Origin: Leptospira sp. B5-022
GTDB taxonomy: Bacteria > Spirochaetota > Leptospiria > Leptospirales > Leptospiraceae
Assembly: GCF_000347035.1 (NCBI RefSeq)
Contig: NZ_ANIJ01000006.1
Location: forward strand, 248,001-312,000
DNA length: 64,000 nt
Direction of reading: 5' to 3'
The notes beneath the pieces were generated by a model. The model made no database searches. It saw nothing but the letters and a program-made list of their open reading frames with translations, and was not told the origin of the DNA. Position numbers and translations under genes: made by a program. Positions 59,498 through 64,000 of this stretch are shown here, piece by piece. Positions within the stretch are counted from its first letter, which is position 1; each line of letters begins with the position of its first letter.

Positions 59498-60519
59498 CCG
59501 AGATATTATCCCAAGACGAGATAGACGCATTATTAAACGCGATCTCCAGCGGAGAAGTGGCCGAAGATGAGTATTCATCCGTAGGGGAACAAAAAAAGGT
59601 CAAAATTTACGACTTCAAACGTCCCGACAAATTTTCAAAAGACCAAATCCGCACTCTGCAGATGATGCACGAGACATTCGCTCGTTTGGCAACTACCGGA
59701 CTTTCCGCTCAGTTACGAGCCTTAGTTCACGTTCACGTGGCTGCTGTGGATCAGTTGACTTACGAAGAATTCATTCGTTCTATTCCGAATCCAACCACAC
59801 TTGCTGTGATCAATATGGACCCGCTCAGAGGTTCCGCAATTTTAGAAATAGATCCTTCTATTTCATTTACGATCATCGACCGTCTTTTCGGCGGTAAGGG
59901 AGAGACTGCAAAGATCTCCCGAGAACTTTCCGAAATTGAGATGAGCGTAATGGAAGGGATTATCGTTCGTATTCTCGGGAACATGAGAGAGGCTTGGTCC
60001 ACGGTAATCGATCTTCGACCTCGTTTGGGTAACATCGAAACAAACCCTCAGTTCGCACAGGTTGTACCTCCGAACGACATGGTGGTTTTGATCAATTTAG
60101 AGACCAAAATCGGAGAGGTAGAAGGTTTAACCAACCTTTGTATCCCGTACATCACGATCGAACCTATCATTAACAAACTTTCCGCTCAGTATTGGTATTC
60201 CTCCATCCGTAAAGGTGAATTGGACGAAAACCGAGCGATCATCCAAGAACGTTTGGATCAGGTCCAAATCCCTGTGATCGCAGAAGTAGGTTCGGTAGAT
60301 ATTTCGATTCTAGATTTTATGAACTTAACTGTGGGCGATGTGGTTAAATTGGAAAACACCACAACTAGATCCGATATGCTCGTAAAAGTAGGGGAACGTA
60401 AGAAGTTCAAATGTCTTCCCGGACGTGTGGGAAATCGACTCGCTATCCAAATCGGAGATAGGGTAGAAGATATTCCGGACGAATTACTCGGTTCTACCAG
60501 GTCGGAACAAGAATACTGA
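59494..60519 (+). CDS. fliM: Flagellar motor switch protein FliM
   Basis: 341 residues. The N-terminal CheY-P-binding peptide is EILSQDEIDALLNAI (3-17). A CheC-like middle domain follows, with VHVAAVDQLTYEEFIRSIPNPT, DRLFGGKGE and PRLGNIETNPQFAQVVPPNDMV. The C-terminal SpoA domain has VGSVDISILDFMNLTVGDVVKLENTT and LPGRVGNRLAIQI. It is complete and normal. FliM forms the middle of the C-ring with FliG and FliN. It is the end of a run that starts near argH and is closed by a strong terminator. Confidence 0.97.
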   Translation: MTEILSQDEIDALLNAISSGEVAEDEYSSVGEQKKVKIYDFKRPDKFSKDQIRTLQMMHETFARLATTGLSAQLRALVHVHVAAVDQLTYEEFIRSIPNPTTLAVINMDPLRGSAILEIDPSISFTIIDRLFGGKGETAKISRELSEIEMSVMEGIIVRILGNMREAWSTVIDLRPRLGNIETNPQFAQVVPPNDMVVLINLETKIGEVEGLTNLCIPYITIEPIINKLSAQYWYSSIRKGELDENRAIIQERLDQVQIPVIAEVGSVDISILDFMNLTVGDVVKLENTTTRSDMLVKVGERKKFKCLPGRVGNRLAIQIGDRVEDIPDELLGSTRSEQEY

Positions 60520-60577
60520 TCGAATATTTGTTAATCTGATTTTTTGATCAGGATTAAGGATTCTCACAAAATACAAA

Positions 60578-60607
60578 AAAAGCGGGAATCATCCCGCTTT
60601 TGCTTTT
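60578..60607. terminator. Bidirectional terminator after fliM
   Basis: AAAAGCGGGA-ATCA-TCCCGCTTTT is a perfect 10-bp stem with A- and T-runs on either side, between convergent fliM and the ferredoxin gene. Confidence 0.92.
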
Positions 60608-60633
60608 TATAGAATATAGAAATCGGAAAACGA

Positions 60634-60852
60634 TTACTTTCTCCAGTGAATACATTCACCGGGACATTCATCCATCTCTTTCTGAACAGTTTTCCAATCC
60701 TCTTCCGGGATCGGAGCTTGGTTTACATTCTCTCCTCCGATATGAGTTTCGGAAGTATCGTTATCGTCCATCTGAAAGTACTTAGGTAGATTGTCTGCAC
60801 ACTGGTTGCAAGAAGTACAGTTGTCCTTATCTACATAGGCTATTTTGGTCAT
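60634..60852 (-). CDS. Small single-cluster ferredoxin
   Basis: 72 residues. Cysteines 12, 15 and 18 (DNCTSCNQCAD) and 63 in ECPGEC match a [4Fe-4S] ferredoxin of the Fer4_13 type; Cys67 could form a disulfide or act as a spare ligand. The middle (FQMDDNDTSETHIGG) is acidic, as in related ferredoxins. It is a soluble electron carrier of unknown partner. The gene stands alone, with an AGGAG on the minus strand before the ATG. The 254 bases upstream hold no other gene. Confidence 0.9.
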   Translation of the reverse strand: MTKIAYVDKDNCTSCNQCADNLPKYFQMDDNDTSETHIGGENVNQAPIPEEDWKTVQKEMDECPGECIHWRK

Positions 60853-61106
60853 TCTGTCACTCCTTTGGAACTTTTAGTTCGGCTATTTGGCGGTCTAGGG
60901 CTACAATTTCTAGACTGGGGCTATGGCGCAATACCTTTTCAATCCGGATTCCCCCATTGATTACCAGTCTCAGCAGGATTTAAGGTATTCTATAAATTAG
61001 ACAAGTTCCTTCCCGAATAATTCAATCGATCGGTGTAAAAATGTGGACGGAAATTTCTTTCGTCGATATTCTTCCCAAACCTAATCCAAGGGAGAATCAG
61101 AACTAA

Positions 61107-62036
61107 ATGAAACGGATTGCCATAACCTTCTTTCTGGCCCTCAGCATTGTATTTGTAGATTGTAAGAAAGCCAAAGAAGATCTCCAAGGTGGAGTAATCA
61201 CATTCACTAAGGGAACAGTAAAAATTTACGATAATGCCGGGAAAGAAAAACCCGTATCCATAGATACTTTCCTTTTGCCGGAAGACAAGATAGAGACAGG
61301 AAAGGATTCTTATGCGGACCTTCAATTGACGGAAGGTGTCCTAGTTAGGATCAAAGAAAACACAAGTCTTACTCTAAAGAAAATTTTTATCGATTCTGCA
61401 AACGGAGAAACCTTCGCGGATATGGGACTGACTAAGGGGAAAATTTTCACCAAGGTTGCGGGAAAGCTTAGTAAAACTTCCAAGTTCACAGTTTCCACCC
61501 CTACGGTTGTTGCTTCCGTTCGAGGAACCGAGTTCATCGTAGAAGAATCCGGCAAAGGTTCAAGTACCAGAGTCTCCGACGGTTCTGTAGAAGTTGCGGA
61601 CGCGGATAATCCGGAAAACCAAGCAGTGGCGGATGCAGGAGAAAATGTTAGCTCTAACGGAGATACATTCAAAGAACAACCTTTAACAGAGGATGAAGCC
61701 CAAGAGTTAAAGGATGATTCCGCTACCATTCAGTCCATTACGGAAGAACAAAGAGCGCGTATCCAAGAGATCCTGAAAGATTTCCAGGAAAATAAGGCTC
61801 GTATCCTCCAAGGATTGGAAGAGCAAAAACAAAGAAATAGAGAACTCATCGAAGGCGCAAAAGAAGAAAATCGAAAACTTTTAGAAGAAGCTAAGAGCGC
61901 CGGCAAAGAAGAAAAAGAAGCCATCCAAAAAGCAGGCAAAGAAGAGAAAGAAAAAGTAAAATCTTCTATGGACGATGCCAAAAAGGAATTGGAGAACCAG
62001 CGTAAGTCTTTAAAAGACCAGGCAGCTCCTAAATAA
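61107..62036 (+). CDS. FecR-domain lipoprotein with a C-terminal coiled coil
   Basis: 309 residues. Lipobox FVDC with Cys19. A FecR domain covers about 30-165: ITFTKGTVKIYDNAGKEKPV, VRIKENTSLTLKKIF, TKGKIFTKVAGKLSKTSKFTV, and TPTVVASVRGTEFIVEE, the most conserved FecR block. The last 110 residues are an unbroken charged coiled coil (EEQRARIQEILKDFQENKAR, then EEQKQRNRELIEGAKEENRK). Leptospira have several FecR-domain lipoproteins, LipL45 among them, but the long coiled coil makes identity with LipL45 uncertain. No sigma factor or TonB receptor is adjacent, so classic FecR signalling is not implied. Confidence 0.82.
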   Translation: MKRIAITFFLALSIVFVDCKKAKEDLQGGVITFTKGTVKIYDNAGKEKPVSIDTFLLPEDKIETGKDSYADLQLTEGVLVRIKENTSLTLKKIFIDSANGETFADMGLTKGKIFTKVAGKLSKTSKFTVSTPTVVASVRGTEFIVEESGKGSSTRVSDGSVEVADADNPENQAVADAGENVSSNGDTFKEQPLTEDEAQELKDDSATIQSITEEQRARIQEILKDFQENKARILQGLEEQKQRNRELIEGAKEENRKLLEEAKSAGKEEKEAIQKAGKEEKEKVKSSMDDAKKELENQRKSLKDQAAPK

Positions 62037-62059
62037 TTTGGATTTCCATTCTAAAACAC

Positions 62060-62093
62060 AAAGGGCCGTTTTCGAAAGAAAGCGGCTTTTTTT
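62060..62093 (+). terminator. Terminator after the FecR-domain lipoprotein
   Basis: AAAGGGCCG (62060-62068) pairs with CGGCTTTTT (62083-62091) with G-T wobbles, running into seven T bases. Confidence 0.8.
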
Positions 62094-62358
62094 ATTCTTC
62101 TTCTTTGGAACGAAGTTTGTACCAGAGTATGGTAGTGGTGAAAAGTAAGGTGAATGAGTTTGCCAGAATGATCGGAAAATCATTTTTTAAGACACCGTAA
62201 CAAAGCCAAAAAAACACTCCCACAGAAAGGACCAGATACATATTCCTGGAAATATCCCTAGTCCTTTTTTCCAAGATCACTTTGATTAACTGCGGAAGAA
62301 ATGCCAGAGTAGTCAGAGTACAAGCTATAAATCCAAGTAAAGAGATCGGATCCATCAT
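62092..62358 (-). CDS. SemiSWEET sugar transporter
   Basis: 88 residues with three membrane helices, the length of a SemiSWEET half-transporter that works as a dimer. ACTLTTLAFLPQLIKVI contains the PQ turn of helix 1, TRDISRNMYLVLSVGVFFWLCYG matches the L. biflexa protein of known structure closely, and IILANSFTLLFTTTILWYKL gives helix 3 with the conserved Asn. It carries small sugars by facilitated diffusion. The ATG at 62358 overlaps the queF stop by four bases; a second ATG follows directly. Confidence 0.93.
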   Translation of the reverse strand: MMDPISLLGFIACTLTTLAFLPQLIKVILEKRTRDISRNMYLVLSVGVFFWLCYGVLKNDFPIILANSFTLLFTTTILWYKLRSKEEE

Positions 62359-62768
62359 TTGTTTGTATACTCTCTTGTGACGATTGTCTTAATCCCACCT
62401 CTCAGGTTATAGTCTCCTTTAACCTTGATATATTTAGGATCCACGGATTGGACCAGATCTTCTAAGATCCGATTTACCACATTCTCATGGAAAATTCCCA
62501 GGTTCCTATAGGCGAGAATATACTCTTTCAAGGATTTCAGCTCTATACATTTTGCCTTTGGTATATAGCTGATCTCGATCACTCCGAAATCCGGCAATCC
62601 GGTTTTAGGACAAACCGCGGTGAATTCCGGAATGGTAAAATCGATTGTGTAATCCTTACCTTCGTAAACATTGGCGAAAGATTCTATCTCGGGAAGTTTC
62701 AGACTGGGGATATGGTCCTGTCTTCCCTCATAAGCGGAAATTCCGATCGACTCTTGTTGATGGCTCAT
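62355..62768 (-). CDS. queF: NADPH-dependent 7-cyano-7-deazaguanine reductase
   Basis: 137 residues, the short unimodular QueF. It reduces the nitrile preQ0 to preQ1 in queuosine synthesis. The catalytic pair is visible in EFTAVCPKTGLPDFG (Cys53, Asp60), and the NADPH-side QueF motif is CIELKSLKEYILAYRN, with FHENVVNRILEDL after it. The SemiSWEET gene is coupled to its stop. The next gene upstream, guaA, is divergent, so nothing else of queuosine synthesis is seen here. Confidence 0.95.
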   Translation of the reverse strand: MSHQQESIGISAYEGRQDHIPSLKLPEIESFANVYEGKDYTIDFTIPEFTAVCPKTGLPDFGVIEISYIPKAKCIELKSLKEYILAYRNLGIFHENVVNRILEDLVQSVDPKYIKVKGDYNLRGGIKTIVTREYTNK

Positions 62769-62858
62769 GATTCCCTCTTTAAAACCAGAGTTTTCCGGAC
62801 TTTGTCTCTGGGAATCTTTTTACATCTCACATAAAGGAAACGTTAAGGATACCTTGGA

Positions 62859-64000
62859 ATGAAGCACCAAAATGTAATTGGGATCGTGGATTTTGGAGGG
62901 CAGTACGCCCATTTGATCGCGTCCAGAATTCGTCGTTTGGGGGCTTATTCCGAAATTTTAGGTAACGACGAACCCTTAGAAACGTATTCCAAACTTTCAG
63001 GTATTATTCTGTCCGGAGGACCGGAAAGTGTATACGAACCGGATTCTCCCTCTCTGCCTGTCGAAGTCCTAAAACTTGGAATTCCAGTTTTAGGGATTTG
63101 TTACGGCCACCAACTCATGATGAAACTACTGGGTGGAGAAGTGAAAAAAGCAGGTATTGCAGAATATGGAAGAGCCGCTTTAGATTTTATCGATACTTCC
63201 AAAACGAAATTACTCCAGGGTTTTGCAGGAGGAGAAGTAGTGTGGATGAGCCATGGGGACGAGGTGACTCGTTTGCCATCCGGTTTTACTCGCACAGCAT
63301 CCAGCCAAGACTGCGAATATGCCGTAGTGGAAAATCCCACCCAAAAATGGTTCGGAATCCAACTCCACCCGGAAGTGACTCATACGGAAAAAGGTTCCGT
63401 TCTTCTCGAAAACTTCGTAAAAATTTCGGGAGCGGAAGGCACCTGGGATCTTAAACAATTTTTAGACCTAAAAGAGAAAGAATTACATTCCATCGTTCCT
63501 CCTGATAAAAAGATCTTCTTACTCGTCTCCGGAGGAGTGGATTCCACTGTTTCGTACCTTCTTCTTTCCAGAGCTTTAGGAAAAGACAGAGTCAAGGGAG
63601 TTCTGATCGATACGGGATTTATGAGAAAAAACGAGGTTTCCGATCTCCAAGCAAAACTTGCTCCGCAAGGAATCCAATTGCATGTGCACGATTCTTCCGA
63701 ACTTTTTTATTCCGCTCTAAAAGGAAAAAAAGATCCGGAAGAAAAACGTAAGATTGTAGGAAATCTATTCTTACAAGCGCAAGCAGACTGTGCGAAAAGT
63801 TTAGGACTGAACGCGGACGAATGGTTGCTCGGACAAGGAACCATCTATCCGGATACGATAGAAAGCGGCGGAACAAAACATTCTCATACGATCAAGACCC
63901 ATCATAACAGGGTAGAAGCCATCCAGAAATTAATGGAAGAAGGTAAGGTCGTAGAACCGATCAAGGATCTATACAAAGACGAAGTAAGAGAACTTGGAAA
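62859..64000 (+). CDS. guaA: GMP synthase (glutamine-hydrolysing), N-terminal part
   Basis: 380 codons are present and the frame runs off the window end. It converts XMP to GMP using glutamine. The class I amidotransferase domain has GQYAHLIASRIRRLG, the nucleophile Cys81 in LGICYGHQLM, and His/Glu in QLHPEVTHTEKG (about 169). The synthetase domain starts with the P-loop LLVSGGVDSTVSYLL (about 217) and continues to LLGQGTIYPDTIESGG. AAGGAT lies eight bases before the ATG. Parts of the ATP-pyrophosphatase and dimerisation domains lie outside the window. Confidence 0.96.
   Translation, partial: MKHQNVIGIVDFGGQYAHLIASRIRRLGAYSEILGNDEPLETYSKLSGIILSGGPESVYEPDSPSLPVEVLKLGIPVLGICYGHQLMMKLLGGEVKKAGIAEYGRAALDFIDTSKTKLLQGFAGGEVVWMSHGDEVTRLPSGFTRTASSQDCEYAVVENPTQKWFGIQLHPEVTHTEKGSVLLENFVKISGAEGTWDLKQFLDLKEKELHSIVPPDKKIFLLVSGGVDSTVSYLLLSRALGKDRVKGVLIDTGFMRKNEVSDLQAKLAPQGIQLHVHDSSELFYSALKGKKDPEEKRKIVGNLFLQAQADCAKSLGLNADEWLLGQGTIYPDTIESGGTKHSHTIKTHHNRVEAIQKLMEEGKVVEPIKDLYKDEVRELG

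Overview
The window comes from a spirochaete of the genus Leptospira. The evidence is the gene content: two FlaB endoflagellins, split-up motility genes (fliG, fliN, fliM), many lipoproteins with loose spirochaetal lipoboxes, a LipL46-like lipoprotein close to the flaB pair, a SemiSWEET very like the L. biflexa protein, and metY-metX-metW. Base composition looks to the eye like the mid-40s percent GC. That is higher than L. interrogans and closer to the 'intermediate' P2 species, but I did not compute it. Almost all genes are ordinary chromosomal genes. Accessory material is limited to short repeats, one toxin-antitoxin cassette and one toxin relic.

Layout. 1-7 kb: end of an unknown gene, a small lipoprotein, lepA, a divergent PLP-fold protein, and the sdhCAB operon on the minus strand. 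7-12.5 kb: an aldo/keto reductase, a DUF309 protein and a hydrolase in one operon, then small genes, a PIN-toxin relic and serA. 12.6-17.8 kb: a lipoprotein, lysS, a DUF218-like protein, tRNA-Leu(GAG), a phosphatidyltransferase, tRNA-Asp(GTC) with a duplicated 3' end, and fliG. 17.9-25.7 kb: pyruvate dehydrogenase E1/E2 (pdhABC, with fliG as last gene of the run), the divergent creBC two-component system, creD and a DUF1361 protein. 26-30.8 kb: two flaB genes with structured leaders, an autoregulated ArsR/SRPBCC pair and a LipL46-like lipoprotein. 30.8-36.3 kb: a NamZ-like hydrolase, DUF2797 protein, M48 lipoprotein protease and a DUF2157/GDYXXLXY pair. 36.3-41 kb: a dehydrogenase and an Mla-type lipid transport operon led by an aromatic repeat protein. 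41-46.2 kb: ddl, a toxin-antitoxin cassette between two MITE-like repeats, and metW/metX/metY. 46.5-51.9 kb: a predicted outer-membrane barrel, rsmE, a zinc-ribbon membrane protein, an FcpB candidate and an AAA+ ATPase. 52-64 kb: fliN, two SPFH proteins with NfeD, argH, a lipoprotein cyclophilin, fliM, a ferredoxin, a FecR-domain lipoprotein, SemiSWEET, queF and the start of guaA.

How the genes work together. Central carbon metabolism is represented by pyruvate dehydrogenase and a three-subunit succinate dehydrogenase. Direct-sulfhydrylation methionine synthesis is complete from homoserine (metX, metY, with metW). Motility genes are scattered among housekeeping operons: fliG behind pdhC, fliM behind argH, fliN opposite an AAA+ ATPase. 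This dispersal is typical of Leptospira. Envelope functions recur throughout: Mla transport, lipoproteins, the barrel, NamZ, Ddl and CreD.

The least ordinary signals are these. (1) A nine-T run at the start of creC separates a well-placed ATG from the kinase frame. (2) A roughly 20-bp quasi-palindrome recurs inside three coding genes and one intergenic relic, and resembles the core of the MITE-like repeats. (3) Those MITE-like repeats bracket the toxin-antitoxin cassette, and one supplies the toxin's last residues. (4) Two structured intergenic elements appear related; one ends in a copy of the tRNA-Asp 3' end and the other is closed by a 20-bp inverted repeat.
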